In this document: piece by piece, positions 54,200 to 63,646 of the stretch | Position numbering within the stretch: the first letter of the stretch is position 1 | How the letters are laid out: every line of letters starts with the position of its first letter | Assembly: GCF_003315075.1 (NCBI RefSeq) | Contig: NZ_QNRJ01000006.1 | Span: 223,645-287,644 of the forward strand | Length of the DNA: 64,000 nucleotides | Direction of reading: 5' to 3' | From: Rossellomorea aquimaris | GTDB taxonomy: Bacteria > Bacillota > Bacilli > Bacillales > Bacillaceae_B | The notes under the pieces: model-generated | The model's database searches: none | What the model was told of the DNA's origin: nothing | Seen by the model: only the letters and a program-made list of their open reading frames with translations | Position numbers and translations under genes: made by a program

Positions 54200-55060
54200 T
54201 TATAAAAGATTAATCAATCTCAATTTATATTGCTCTATCGAATGTTCTTTACCTACTTGTCTAATTCTTTTAACCCATTCAATAAGGTTTTTTTTATCTC
54301 TAATATGTATAGGGGTTATGCTTTCATTATTGAGAAGATATTCAGACAAAGAATTACAGTAACCAAAAATTTTTGGTGGTAAAGATGGCACTATATCAAA
54401 CTCATTAAGTATATGATGTGGACAATGTGAACTTATAGTGATTTTATCTCCATATCTTGGCATACCAAAAGTGAAGCATTGAGTTTCTCTTTTCAAACAT
54501 GAAGAAAGTGAATACAAAATTGAGGATAGAGCTCCCCCTAAAGAATGCCCTGTAAAAATCACTTTAGTAGATTCAACTGAAAATTCTTCTATTTTCAAAA
54601 AAAGGGCATTATAAACTTTTAAAACTTCATTGAGGAACCCTGAATGATACTTATTTTCATCATCAAAAAAAGTCATTTTCATTTTTCTTATATTAATATT
54701 AACAAACCAATCATATAATTGGTGTGTACCCCTTACTGAGATAAATAGGATGTTTTTAAGTTTAATACCAATAATAATCATTTTATTTTCCTCAATAATA
54801 AAGTAATCTCTAAAATCAAGGGCAAGTAATAATTTATTAAAATTTATGGATTCTCCACTCGAAATTATATTTTGATATTCAAAACAGGGAACAATCTTAA
54901 CACGTTTTATTTTGTCGATTTCATATTTAGGTATATACTTATATGCTAACTCTGATAAGAGACATGTAACATACGCTTTTTCATTTGAAAAGTTATTATT
55001 ATTCCAAACGGATTTATGGACTGCTTCCCATATGGAGTAGTACTCTGATTTATTAGACAT
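54200..55060 (-). CDS. class 3 lipase-like alpha/beta hydrolase
   Basis: The 286-residue protein has the class 3 lipase signature: VRGTHQLYDWFVNI, HSGFLNEV, nucleophile elbow GHSLGG (Ser173), then FGMPRYGD, Asp222 (EFDIVPSLPP) and His252 (THIRD region, PIHIRDK). It lacks a signal peptide, so it would act in the cytosol, where phospholipid cleavage of the own membrane is a common defence effector role. AAGGAG precedes the ATG at 55060. The kinase gene ends 235 nt upstream, with a repeat in between. Confidence 0.8.
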   Translation of the reverse strand: MSNKSEYYSIWEAVHKSVWNNNNFSNEKAYVTCLLSELAYKYIPKYEIDKIKRVKIVPCFEYQNIISSGESINFNKLLLALDFRDYFIIEENKMIIIGIKLKNILFISVRGTHQLYDWFVNINIRKMKMTFFDDENKYHSGFLNEVLKVYNALFLKIEEFSVESTKVIFTGHSLGGALSSILYSLSSCLKRETQCFTFGMPRYGDKITISSHCPHHILNEFDIVPSLPPKIFGYCNSLSEYLLNNESITPIHIRDKKNLIEWVKRIRQVGKEHSIEQYKLRLINLL

Positions 55061-55201
55061 AGTTCTCCTTCTATCTTTGTGCATAAAATATTGGTAAAGA
55101 ATGATCAACAAATTAGGATACATTAATTCACAATCTATAGTAGATTATGCTGTATCAATAAAACATCTGAATAAAATAGCTCTATACTGGTATACGGAAA
55201 A

Positions 55202-55219
55202 TTGGGGTCAGACCCTCCG
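55202..55219. repeat. GGGGTCAGACCC half repeat
   Basis: ATTGGGGTCAGACCCTCC lies between the lipase and kinase genes and matches the inner part of the units at 49101 and 53737. Confidence 0.55.
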
Positions 55220-55294
55220 ATACATAGAGACAAAATGCCAAATTTTTCACCAGGGTTTCTAATAAAATCATAGAAGAATATGCAACGCCTTGAC

Positions 55295-56875
55295 TTATTC
55301 TTCTATAAAGATCCCTAATTCTTTTCTTACTTCTTCATCACACATTACCCTAATTCTTTTCAACTCATTAATAAATTTTTCTTTGAAAGGATCTTCATTA
55401 GCAATATTCCAAAAATAATCTCCTAATATCTTGTGATTATAAATATACTGCAGAATTTCCATATATTCTCTAAATTCTTCTGAGCAGAACTTAGAGTGCC
55501 TTCCATCGTACGTATTTTGGATACTATTATATATAGAACCTTTTGGTACGATTAAAAATGAACCATCAAACCTGCGAGTAACACTAGAGAAAGTTACCCC
55601 CTCTTCCTCTCTATAAGGCTCATATTTTCCTTTACTATTCACTATTAAATCCTCAGATACAATTCTTTCAGCAGATTGGTATTTCTGATTTTCCATCCAA
55701 TCTTGTAATTCTATAACTGCTTGTGGAAAAATTGGCTTTATTTTGTCAAACTCTAAACGAAAGTAGCTAAACTCAGGATCGTTATTTGGCAGTTCCCATA
55801 TCAACCTTTTCACTTTAAAGACCTGCACCATATTAAATCCAAAATTTATGGAAACCATACCATTCTCTATATCATCGAAAAAATCAATGTCTATTAAATC
55901 CATGCCACCACCTTCATGTATAAACGTATGATTAAAGTTTGTAATAGATATTTGCTTAAGAATTTCAACTACTTGACTTCTTTCTTTCCATATAACTGTA
56001 CTTGGTTTTGTCTGCTGAAGAACGTTTTGTTCTATGAATCTCCACAGACTTTTGCTTGATTCCCCCTTATCGTTAGATATTCTTTCCCATTCAAGTAATC
56101 TGTTTAAGAATTCTTTTATATTTGGTCTTTTATCAGGATTTTCGGCTGTTGAATCTCTTAAAAGCTTATACAATTCCACCAAGTGTTGTTCAGGGTACTT
56201 AATGTGTAAACGATTATTTTCGAAATAATTAAATTGCCCATCAAATGCATATTCTTCACCCGTAAGTACTACCCAAAGAGTTTTTGCAAATGAATATACA
56301 TCTGCTGGTTTAGGATCTGTTACTAATAATGGAATTCGCATCTCTGGTGCCATTGTTTTTCTATTCCCTAATGCTTCTTTTGCTCTAGTTAAATCTTCTT
56401 TTTCGGGATAATCTATTAAACCAAAGTCGCCAAAGCAATATTTCCCTTGATAATACAATATATTCTCTGGCTTTATATCACGGTGAGAAATATTTTTATT
56501 ATGCAATTCACTTAGTGTTAAAGCTAGGTCTTTAAAGATAGCTGTTAATTCATAGATATTTTCAGAGGATTTGACCATTTCTTCTAAAGGTACAGCTTTT
56601 GGCATAACAAAAAAGTACTTCCCAGTTGCTTCGCACGGTAATTCATAATTATACACTGGAATAATCCCTTTCTGCCCATTTCTATAAAGCTCATTTACTT
56701 TAATAGCCTCTGTTTTAAATCTTTCTAATTTTAGTTTAGAAAATTCACCAGTAACTTTTTCAATTTTTGAAACTTTCACTGCAAATTCTTCGTCCGATTT
56801 ATCTCGCATAAGATAGACCCAACCATTACCACCTTCTCCAAGTTGATCTATTCTTCTATAATCTGAATAAGTCAT
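55295..56875 (-). CDS. Ser/Thr protein kinase with unrecognised C-terminal domain
   Basis: The kinase domain (residues ~5-270) has GEGGNGWVYL, the ATP lysine K34 (FAVKV), HRDIKPEN (131-138), DFG (150-152) and APE (176-178), all intact. There is no transmembrane or PASTA part. Residues ~280-526 form a separate domain (FNHTFIHEGGGMDLIDIDFF, FRLEFDKIKPIF, then a helical tail) that I do not recognise. It may carry the output or sensor function. AAAGGAG precedes the ATG. Kinases in defence islands often sense infection by phosphorylating phage or host proteins. Confidence 0.85.
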   Translation of the reverse strand: MTYSDYRRIDQLGEGGNGWVYLMRDKSDEEFAVKVSKIEKVTGEFSKLKLERFKTEAIKVNELYRNGQKGIIPVYNYELPCEATGKYFFVMPKAVPLEEMVKSSENIYELTAIFKDLALTLSELHNKNISHRDIKPENILYYQGKYCFGDFGLIDYPEKEDLTRAKEALGNRKTMAPEMRIPLLVTDPKPADVYSFAKTLWVVLTGEEYAFDGQFNYFENNRLHIKYPEQHLVELYKLLRDSTAENPDKRPNIKEFLNRLLEWERISNDKGESSKSLWRFIEQNVLQQTKPSTVIWKERSQVVEILKQISITNFNHTFIHEGGGMDLIDIDFFDDIENGMVSINFGFNMVQVFKVKRLIWELPNNDPEFSYFRLEFDKIKPIFPQAVIELQDWMENQKYQSAERIVSEDLIVNSKGKYEPYREEEGVTFSSVTRRFDGSFLIVPKGSIYNSIQNTYDGRHSKFCSEEFREYMEILQYIYNHKILGDYFWNIANEDPFKEKFINELKRIRVMCDEEVRKELGIFIEE

Positions 56876-56964
56876 TTATTTATCTCCTTTTAATAAAACA
56901 TAAAATTGTTACTGCCCTACTTCATTTGGTTTAAGCTAATGCACTAGGGACATACACCAGACTT

Positions 56965-58104
56965 TTACTCACCTTCAAAATAAGAAAAATCCACTTCTTT
57001 CACAACAAACTTTTTCTTGTTACTAACCCCAATATTATTTTCTATCATCAACTTAGCTAACTTCCTACCATCAATCAAAACAATTTTCTTAACATCTACC
57101 AATCTTTCAACATATTCTTCAGCTGCCTTTGAAAAGTTAGAGGTTGTTATGAAAATACCTTTTTTGGCACCTTTTGCGTCCAATGCCCCTGAGAATCCCA
57201 TCACTTCTGGACTTCCTACTGTATTTTCCCACCGTTTTGCTTGAACATAAATATTATCCAGGCCTAATTTGTCTTCTTTGATAATGCCGTCTAAACCACC
57301 ATCATTGGTCCTTTTAGTAACTTCCCCATCACCATATCCCATTGAAGTTAATAACTCTACGACAATCGTTTCTAACCTTCGCCAATGGGCTTGTTTAAGG
57401 TGATCGATTAAATCTTTTATTAAATCGGACTCAATTTCTTCGACTTTCTCTTGAATGGTTTCAAAAGGATCAACAACTTTTTCAAGCTCCTCAATTTCAT
57501 CTTCTTTTTCTTTAGAATTATCATGGAGAAGTTCTAAACCTTCTTCTGTGATTTGATATGTATATTTACTTACCTCTTCGATATAATCTTCTTTCTTGAG
57601 TGAGTATCTTGCTGACCTCATTCTATTGGCAAAAATAAACTCTTTACCATCGGAATAGGTGATGTTTAATTGCTCCTCTGATAATCCAAGTTGATCAATA
57701 ACTCCGTCGTTTATCATAGTCGTGGTATAAGGTTTTTTATCCCTAAGAACATTTAATAAGGGAATTAAAAGTTCCTTTTGAGCAGGAAGAGAATTAGCAA
57801 TTTCCTTGTCATGATACTTAAAAGATATATTGTTTGTTATTAAATCAGTGGTTTCTTGTTCTGTTTTTGGAATGCCACTCTTTTTAAATATCTCCAAAAT
57901 TTCGTTCTTTGTAAGACCATTTTCGCTTAAGAATTTTATTTTAGATAAAACATCAAATGACTCATCACTAAAAAACTTCTTTCTGCCATCTTTCTTCACT
58001 GGAATAAACTCTGAAAAATATTTTATCCACCATCTACCATTGGCTTCTGACCACCCTACTTTTTTTGATAAAGCAATTTGAGTCATATAAAATGGTTTTT
58101 TCAT
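56965..58104 (-). CDS. Mrr-type restriction endonuclease with MerR-like N-terminus
   Basis: Three parts: a MerR-like helix-turn-helix at residues 1-80 (TQIALSKKVGWSEANGRWWI), an Mrr N-terminal winged helix at ~105-200, and the Mrr catalytic domain at ~235-350. The catalytic residues are E250, D272 (GGLDG) and Q288-A-K290. Mrr enzymes cut foreign, often methylated, DNA. The MerR-type front end suggests DNA-binding target recognition. GAGGGTG precedes the ATG at 58104. Confidence 0.85.
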   Translation of the reverse strand: MKKPFYMTQIALSKKVGWSEANGRWWIKYFSEFIPVKKDGRKKFFSDESFDVLSKIKFLSENGLTKNEILEIFKKSGIPKTEQETTDLITNNISFKYHDKEIANSLPAQKELLIPLLNVLRDKKPYTTTMINDGVIDQLGLSEEQLNITYSDGKEFIFANRMRSARYSLKKEDYIEEVSKYTYQITEEGLELLHDNSKEKEDEIEELEKVVDPFETIQEKVEEIESDLIKDLIDHLKQAHWRRLETIVVELLTSMGYGDGEVTKRTNDGGLDGIIKEDKLGLDNIYVQAKRWENTVGSPEVMGFSGALDAKGAKKGIFITTSNFSKAAEEYVERLVDVKKIVLIDGRKLAKLMIENNIGVSNKKKFVVKEVDFSYFEGE

Positions 58105-58230
58105 GATATAACACCCTCAGAACATTTTAGTTATATTTTACCGTAAAAATAGTTGTTATTAGTAAACTAGTAAATTTCAAGAAGTAATATCTTGATCAAG
58201 TTGCTCCGCTTCCAGTTAGCGAGAGTAAAA

Positions 58231-58248
58231 ACGGGGTCTGACCCCAAT
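58231..58248. repeat. GGGGTCTGACCCC half repeat
   Basis: ACGGGGTCTGACCCCAAT, upstream of the Mrr gene and directly before copy B of the direct repeat. Confidence 0.6.
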
Positions 58249-58258
58249 ATCACCAAAT

Positions 58259-58374
58259 AAGGTGTCCAAAAACCACTAAAAGGGACAAGGCGGCAGCCTT
58301 GTCCCTTTTTAACACTATTCGCAGTGAACCTCACACTTTCTCTCACCTTATATGTGCCGGTTCCCCCGCTGTTC
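58259..58374. repeat. ~110-nt direct repeat, copy B, with terminator hairpin
   Basis: It matches copy A (53624) over its whole length with few changes plus a small insertion (TTATATGTGC) near the end. The hairpin AGGGACAAGGC/GCCTTGTCCCT followed by TTTT may terminate the gene at 58379, whose stop codon is 5 nt away. Confidence 0.8.
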
Positions 58375-58378
58375 TTAT

Positions 58379-59233
58379 CTAAGCACGCAATAATGCTCCA
58401 TTTGGTTCTTTTAACTCTTGCTCTACTATTTGATTCATCTTAGAGAAGTGGTCCAGAAATTGTTGTGCCAGCTCTTGTTCCTTCGTGTCACTTTTCAATG
58501 AAACGATGTCACGCAAAATCTGAGCCATCCACAAATTATCGAAATATCGGTACTTGCCTGTATTCCATGTCGTTTGTTGAGGGGATTTTTCATTGACATA
58601 GTACTTCCAGAAAGGCATCTGTTTCGATTCCTCGTCTGTCAGTTGGAGTCTGTAATGGGAATGGGCAGGAATATTTCCATCTTCACAAAATTTACCGATG
58701 AAATGATCCTTTACCATATAGACACCTAATATCCGTCTGTCTTTTTCAGGCATGCCGGGATCGACTGCTGTCAGCAGGACCGCACTGTTTTGGTGTAAGC
58801 GACTGGGCTTGTTTGGCTTACCCTTTTTAGTACCACTTTTTATTTCACCAGAGGAAACCGTCCAATCTGAAAAGGAGCTACTCTGTTCTTCTGTATCGCA
58901 CCTGTAAACCATCTGCGATTCGGGATGAAGTTTATGATTTTTCATACTTTTTTCATGCCCCACTCGAAGCTCCTGGTTTCTTCTTTGCCGTGCCTTTTCC
59001 TCTTCTTTCTGCATTTCTTCCTCTTTGAGTTCCATTTCCTGCTCGTGTAAAATTTTTTCAAGTGAGTTGGCAGCACTTTTATCATGTAGTTTCAAGTGCT
59101 GTCCAAATGCATCCGGGTATACAAATTTTTTATTTTCCGAGGCGAAATGGATTTCAACCACCGTATCACTATGATTCACGATGCTTCCCATACCAAACCG
59201 CTCATGTGTAACTTTCTTATTGATTAAATTCAA
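58379..59233 (-). CDS. Tudor-like-domain protein of unknown role (284 aa)
   Basis: The first ~50 residues (KVTHERFGMGSIVNHSDTVV, then KKFVYPDAFGQHLKL) resemble the Tudor-like domain found at the end of UvrD/PcrA helicases. A charged coiled coil follows (EQEMELKEEEMQKEEEKARQ) and then a C-terminal domain with conserved aromatic residues (PFWKYYVNEKSP, TGKYRYFDNLWM). Function unknown. The start is a TTG at 59233 behind AAGGAGG. The gene ends beside the direct repeat. Confidence 0.55.
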   Translation of the reverse strand: MNLINKKVTHERFGMGSIVNHSDTVVEIHFASENKKFVYPDAFGQHLKLHDKSAANSLEKILHEQEMELKEEEMQKEEEKARQRRNQELRVGHEKSMKNHKLHPESQMVYRCDTEEQSSSFSDWTVSSGEIKSGTKKGKPNKPSRLHQNSAVLLTAVDPGMPEKDRRILGVYMVKDHFIGKFCEDGNIPAHSHYRLQLTDEESKQMPFWKYYVNEKSPQQTTWNTGKYRYFDNLWMAQILRDIVSLKSDTKEQELAQQFLDHFSKMNQIVEQELKEPNGALLRA

Positions 59234-59633
59234 TATATTAGTCCTCCTTGTATAAACACTCGGGTACTATTGCCTAAAAAGCTCACAAAAACTGTTTGAA
59301 TTTCCCTACGGAATAAATAAGATATTTAATTAAACGTTCAATACAAAAAATCAACAGGTGATAATTATAGCATTTTTTCAAGAAAAATACAAATTAGATG
59401 TTGACAACCTGTTTTATTGCGAGGTAAAATAAATTTTTGTTTAAATCTTGATGATTGGTACAACCCTGATTTTTTTCATTTAGCCGGTCAATCCCAGAGT
59501 CTTCAAATCCCTTTTTTACAGACATCTCCATCCAATAGTTATCTAAAAACAGGACGACCCACAACTCATTTGGAGCAAACGCAAACAAGAAAAGGTGAAT
59601 TCTTTTCTCCACTACTTTTATCACCAAAGGAAA
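59234..59633. other. intergenic, no gene supported
   Basis: AT-rich stretch. A 93-codon minus-strand frame (59394-59675) lacks a ribosome site and runs through the following terminator; I do not call it. Confidence 0.5.
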
Positions 59634-59667
59634 AAACCTCATTCGTACAAATGCACGAATGAGGTTT
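59634..59667 (-). terminator. terminator of the rbsB remnant
   Basis: AAACCTCATTCGT (59634-59646) pairs with ACGAATGAGGTTT (59655-59667); the minus-strand tail is TTTTTTCC. Confidence 0.8.
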
Positions 59668-59678
59668 ACCACCACAAT

Positions 59679-60254
59679 TTATTCTGAAGAGTCTTCTACG
59701 TTCTCCTCCGTCACCAACTTCAACGGCACCGGAATCTTCTTCTCTACTTTCTTACCTTGCAACACATCAGCCCCAGCCTGAACGGCCAGCTGACCAATCT
59801 TCTCAGGCTGCTGAGCAACAGTCGCAGAAAGATTACCATTACGAATGCTAGTCATCGCATCTTCATTTCCATCAACGCCAACGACTAATACATCACGGCC
59901 AGAACTCTGGATAGCCTGCAGTGCTCCCAATGCCATTTCATCGTTATGAGCGAACACCGCTATGATATCCGGATTCCCCTGAATCAGGTTCTCCATCGTA
60001 TTCAATCCTTCAGTACGATCGAAGTTTGCCGTCTGTTTGGCTACGACATCAAGCTTTTCATCCGCGATGTTGTGGAATCCTGCTCCCCGATCACGAGTGG
60101 CGGATGCTCCAGGGACCCCTTCAAGTTCCGCTACTTTCGCACCTTCACCTAGTTGCTCCACCAGGTATTCTCCGGCCATTTCGCCACCCTTTTCATTATC
60201 CGAGCTGACGAGTGTGGCGACGGCTCCTTTTTCCGCTAAGCGGTCAAGGGTGGT
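59679..60254 (-). pseudogene. rbsB: ribose-binding protein RbsB, 5'-truncated
   Basis: The reading frame holds the C-terminal ~190 residues of RbsB: LDRLAEKGAVATLVSSDNEK, EYLVEQLGEGAKVAELEGVPG, then AVFAHNDEMALGALQAI and VVGVDGNEDAM. It is cut off upstream by a TAA at 60255-60257 and lacks the lipoprotein signal and N-terminal lobe. A relict of a ribose ABC transporter, so the rbs operon was broken here. The ABC transporter genes next to it belong to another family. Confidence 0.85.
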
Positions 60255-60415
60255 TTAATGTGGAATGATCCAATTTAACTTTATGCATTAATCTAGAAAA
60301 ACGCACTTTCAAACTAAAGACAAATGAACCTTAACTATTTCCGTTTTTCTGTCCACTTTTCCAATTGCTAGGTTTGGGGTCTGACCACAAGATTCTGCAC
60401 TCTTTTAATGGAGGA

Positions 60416-61066
60416 TTAAACTGTAGCAACACTAACTGCTTCCAGATTATACCCATTTATTCGAAAAACTTCATCACAAAGAATATCTATATCTTCTTGA
60501 TTATGACTTGTGACTAGGATAGTACGTCCTTCTTTTTTAAACTTTAATAATAAATTTCGAATGGTATTCACACTACTAGCGTCTAAAGCATTAAATGCTT
60601 CATCCAAAATAAGAACCTGCTGGTCTTCCATGATTGCTTGAGCGATTGCCAATTTCTGTTTCATTCCTAAAGAGTAATTCTTAACTTTTTGTTTTGCATC
60701 TGGTTGCAAACCCACTCGTTCCATTGTCTTTTTAATTTTTTCATCGCTAATTTGCCCACGGATCGAGGCTAAATCTTGTAGATTCTGAAAACCAGTCTTG
60801 CTGGCTATATATCCCGGACGATCTATAATGATGCCAAAGTTATCGGGGAATCTCTTTGACTTACCAATCGTTTCCCCTTGAACTTTAATTTGTCCGCTAT
60901 CAGGAAATACAAATCCACAGATCATTTTGAATAGTATTGACTTTCCAGATCCATTAGGACCAATAAATCCATAGATCTTTCCTTTTTCTATATTTAAATC
61001 AATACTGTCAAAAAGAGTTAATCCTTTAAATGATTTACTAACATTTGTCATTGAAATGACAGACAT
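60416..61066 (-). CDS. ABC transporter ATP-binding protein
   Basis: A 216-residue ATPase with Walker A GPNGSGKS (36-43), signature NYSLGMKQKLAIAQAI and Walker B QVLILDEAFNALD, followed by a switch HNQED (a Q-rich version of the usual His). It resembles the ATPases of Bacillus-type peptide-antibiotic exporters or immunity transporters. It is the last of three same-strand genes, 16 nt after the permease. Confidence 0.88.
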   Translation of the reverse strand: MSVISMTNVSKSFKGLTLFDSIDLNIEKGKIYGFIGPNGSGKSILFKMICGFVFPDSGQIKVQGETIGKSKRFPDNFGIIIDRPGYIASKTGFQNLQDLASIRGQISDEKIKKTMERVGLQPDAKQKVKNYSLGMKQKLAIAQAIMEDQQVLILDEAFNALDASSVNTIRNLLLKFKKEGRTILVTSHNQEDIDILCDEVFRINGYNLEAVSVATV

Positions 61067-61082
61067 ATTTACACCTCACCTA

Positions 61083-62597
61083 TTAAATTACTGTACTTTT
61101 TCGAAACAAGATGTTTATGATTAAAATGGCTATGGCATTCATAACCAAGAGAACTATGGTTATATAAAATGGTGAACTGTTTGCTAAGTAAGCAAACCCA
61201 TTAAGTCCTACTGGCAATACTTCCCTTACATTAAATCCTGGTAACATTAGAACCATTAATATTCCAATTAGTAAAACTCCGTAAATTGACTCCTTATTAA
61301 TCCAAGCCAAAATAAAAGCTACTAAGGTATAAAAACATAGTTGAAAGAAGCCGTTAACAAGAAAGTGATAAATAATCTGATTCAAAGGAGATTTCAAAAG
61401 TGATACGTTTAAACTAATATTAATATCAAATAATAAGGCGCTTAAGAATGAAATCAGTATTATTGAAATTAGAAATACTAGATTCATAAGCAATAAGTTT
61501 TTTAGCCAACTCCAAAACCACGTGAATAAACTTTGATATCGTATGATTTTATAGTAACCTAAATCACCAACCTCGTTACTCAAAAAAACTTGAACAAAGT
61601 ATAAGAACCCAAAGTAAATAATTGAATAATTAAAAAACGACAAGTACATAAAATTCTCACTGCTAGTTCCTTGCAAGGCTTTTACAGCAATGTCCCATAC
61701 AGATGCCTCAGGAACAGCCTTCAAGGAATTAGCTGAAGTAAAGATTGCCGTTACGCATAAAATGAAATAAATTATAATTGGAGTGTAAGGTATAATGAGC
61801 TTTTTAAAATTTTTGTTATTTATATCTATAACTTGTAAGTACAAAATTATAATTAAAAGGAGAACTACCACTACTAGATGCTCAATTATAGCAACATCAA
61901 AAGTATTAGCTGCTTTAGCTATAGAAAAATAGGTTGCTGGAGATAAAAAGGATAGTTCCTTTGGCAATAATTTAAACCCAATTATTGTACTTATAAAAAC
62001 GAATGCACATACTGCAAATACTAAGTTTTTATTTCGGGTTACTACATAGAATATTGCAATGAATAAATGTAGTAGCGAAAAGGATAATATTAATAATATA
62101 ACTTGTGCTATAAATGCAAGAAGAGGAGCTTCATATAAATTCACTAGTACATGTAAAGTATTTGTAACATAGTCTGATTTACCAATTCCGCTCCATGTTG
62201 ATTCATACGGAAATCCAATTGTCAAAAAGAAAGACATAAAACACCACACGAGTAATACGGGAAAACTTCTAAACCAAAATTGTATCAATGAGTGATAAAT
62301 CCATTTTTTAAAAGATCCTAGTCTGATTAACACTTGATAATCAAAGTCTACAAGTGTAGATTTTATAGAGTTAAATACCACTAATGGGACGACAAAGAAA
62401 ACAATAAGGTACAAATCATTCATTACCCGTAAAGTAATGTCCCAATTATTAAATGATAATTTTAACTCTGTGGCACTCCCAAAAATCTCATTTTTTAACA
62501 TAAACCCATAAAAGTAAAGAACAATCCCCAGGAAAACCCATTTCAACTTAAGTAAACTATATAAGTAATCTATTTTTCTCTTATTGCCTTTACGCAT
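61083..62597 (-). CDS. ABC transporter permease-like membrane protein (504 aa)
   Basis: About 12 hydrophobic segments in 504 residues, starting MRKGNKRKIDYLYSLLKLKW. Two similar halves may be present. No motif beyond ABC2-type membrane features is recognised. Its ATG is 1 nt from the stop of the preceding permease gene, so translation is coupled. Together with the 262-aa protein and the ATPase it should form one transporter. Confidence 0.75.
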   Translation of the reverse strand: MRKGNKRKIDYLYSLLKLKWVFLGIVLYFYGFMLKNEIFGSATELKLSFNNWDITLRVMNDLYLIVFFVVPLVVFNSIKSTLVDFDYQVLIRLGSFKKWIYHSLIQFWFRSFPVLLVWCFMSFFLTIGFPYESTWSGIGKSDYVTNTLHVLVNLYEAPLLAFIAQVILLILSFSLLHLFIAIFYVVTRNKNLVFAVCAFVFISTIIGFKLLPKELSFLSPATYFSIAKAANTFDVAIIEHLVVVVLLLIIILYLQVIDINNKNFKKLIIPYTPIIIYFILCVTAIFTSANSLKAVPEASVWDIAVKALQGTSSENFMYLSFFNYSIIYFGFLYFVQVFLSNEVGDLGYYKIIRYQSLFTWFWSWLKNLLLMNLVFLISIILISFLSALLFDINISLNVSLLKSPLNQIIYHFLVNGFFQLCFYTLVAFILAWINKESIYGVLLIGILMVLMLPGFNVREVLPVGLNGFAYLANSSPFYITIVLLVMNAIAILIINILFRKSTVI

Positions 62598-62598
62598 T

Positions 62599-63378
62599 TT
62601 ATATTACCCATTCTTCTCGTTTATGTATGGAATATATATAGACAGCAAGAATAGCAACGAGTAGGGTTACAAATGGTATTAGTACCGTCCATAGAGGCTG
62701 TTCTATAATATTAAATGGAAAGATTGTGCTTAATGGTGAGAATTGAGGTCTCCCAAGTACACCTGAAACAAAATTGAATACATGATAATAAAGAAATGGA
62801 GCAGATAAAGCAACAAATGAATTGTTTAAAGTAAGAAGTAATACAAATGCAAAAGTGGAGAATAAAACTGCATTGATAGAAACCCAGATTGCATAGATTA
62901 AGCCATATGTTAAATCTCCATAAGATAAAAATTGTGAAAATGTAAAGTCTGGCACAGTCGCATTTTGATCCATAAAGGCATAGGACACTAAATCAAAATT
63001 CGGTTCAACATAAAGTACAAAGACACAAGAGCCAAAGACCAATAAGAATGTTATTAAACCCGTTAATACTGCATTTACTATACCCTTACATAGTAAGTAC
63101 ATATTTAAAGGAATTCTAGGCCGAGTATATTGAATAAAATTGTTTCGCTGTTCCTCTAAAAAAGTTGGTAAATAGATTGCAATAATAATAGCAGGAAAAA
63201 GCAAAGGAATAATTCCCGAAACCATTTCTTGGAAAACCTCTATAGGAACAAAAAACTCATAAGACCCTATAATCATAAAGAATCTAAAGACTGGAATAAA
63301 TAAAATAATCATCCATATTAGTATATTTCTAATTGTAAACGCTCTCTTAAATTCGACGAATAATTGGTTTGTAAGCAC
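62599..63378 (-). CDS. ABC transporter permease-like membrane protein (~259 aa)
   Basis: Six or so hydrophobic helices (IRNILIWMIILFIPVFRFF, LLFPAIIIAIYL, VLTGLITFLLVFGSCVFVLYV and later ones), the size of an ABC2-type permease. The GTG at 63378 has AAGAGGTG with good spacing; a GTG three codons earlier (63387) is too close to it. First of the three-gene transporter unit. Downstream of a partial gene for an unrecognised protein, so the transporter may export or protect against it (inference). Confidence 0.75.
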   Translation of the reverse strand: MLTNQLFVEFKRAFTIRNILIWMIILFIPVFRFFMIIGSYEFFVPIEVFQEMVSGIIPLLFPAIIIAIYLPTFLEEQRNNFIQYTRPRIPLNMYLLCKGIVNAVLTGLITFLLVFGSCVFVLYVEPNFDLVSYAFMDQNATVPDFTFSQFLSYGDLTYGLIYAIWVSINAVLFSTFAFVLLLTLNNSFVALSAPFLYYHVFNFVSGVLGRPQFSPLSTIFPFNIIEQPLWTVLIPFVTLLVAILAVYIYSIHKREEWVI

Positions 63379-63580
63379 ACTTTTCACCTCTTAAATTCTC
63401 TGAAAAAAACGGTTCTGTTTACAAAAACCACCTTACTTTACTCCGTATACAACCTATATTACTTTAAATTATTACTATTTGCCACAGATGCTTATTCAAA
63501 TCGTCACCTCATTTTGTCTAATTAGGTGATGAGATGACCTTCTATTTATACGTTAGGATTCAATTATTATGGTTTAAATA

Positions 63581-63619
63581 AGCTTGTAGACATAGCTTAT
63601 TAGCCTTTGTCTACAAGCT
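63581..63619 (-). terminator. terminator of the partial gene
   Basis: AGCTTGTAGACA (63581-63592) and TGTCTACAAGCT (63608-63619) form a perfect 12-bp stem; on the minus strand the tail is TATTTAAACC. Confidence 0.7.
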
Positions 63620-63646
63620 GTGAGCTGATTCTTTATCAACTTTTGA

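Noticed and set aside
59394..59675. 93-codon minus-strand frame
   Set aside because: No ribosome site; its start lies inside the rbsB terminator hairpin.
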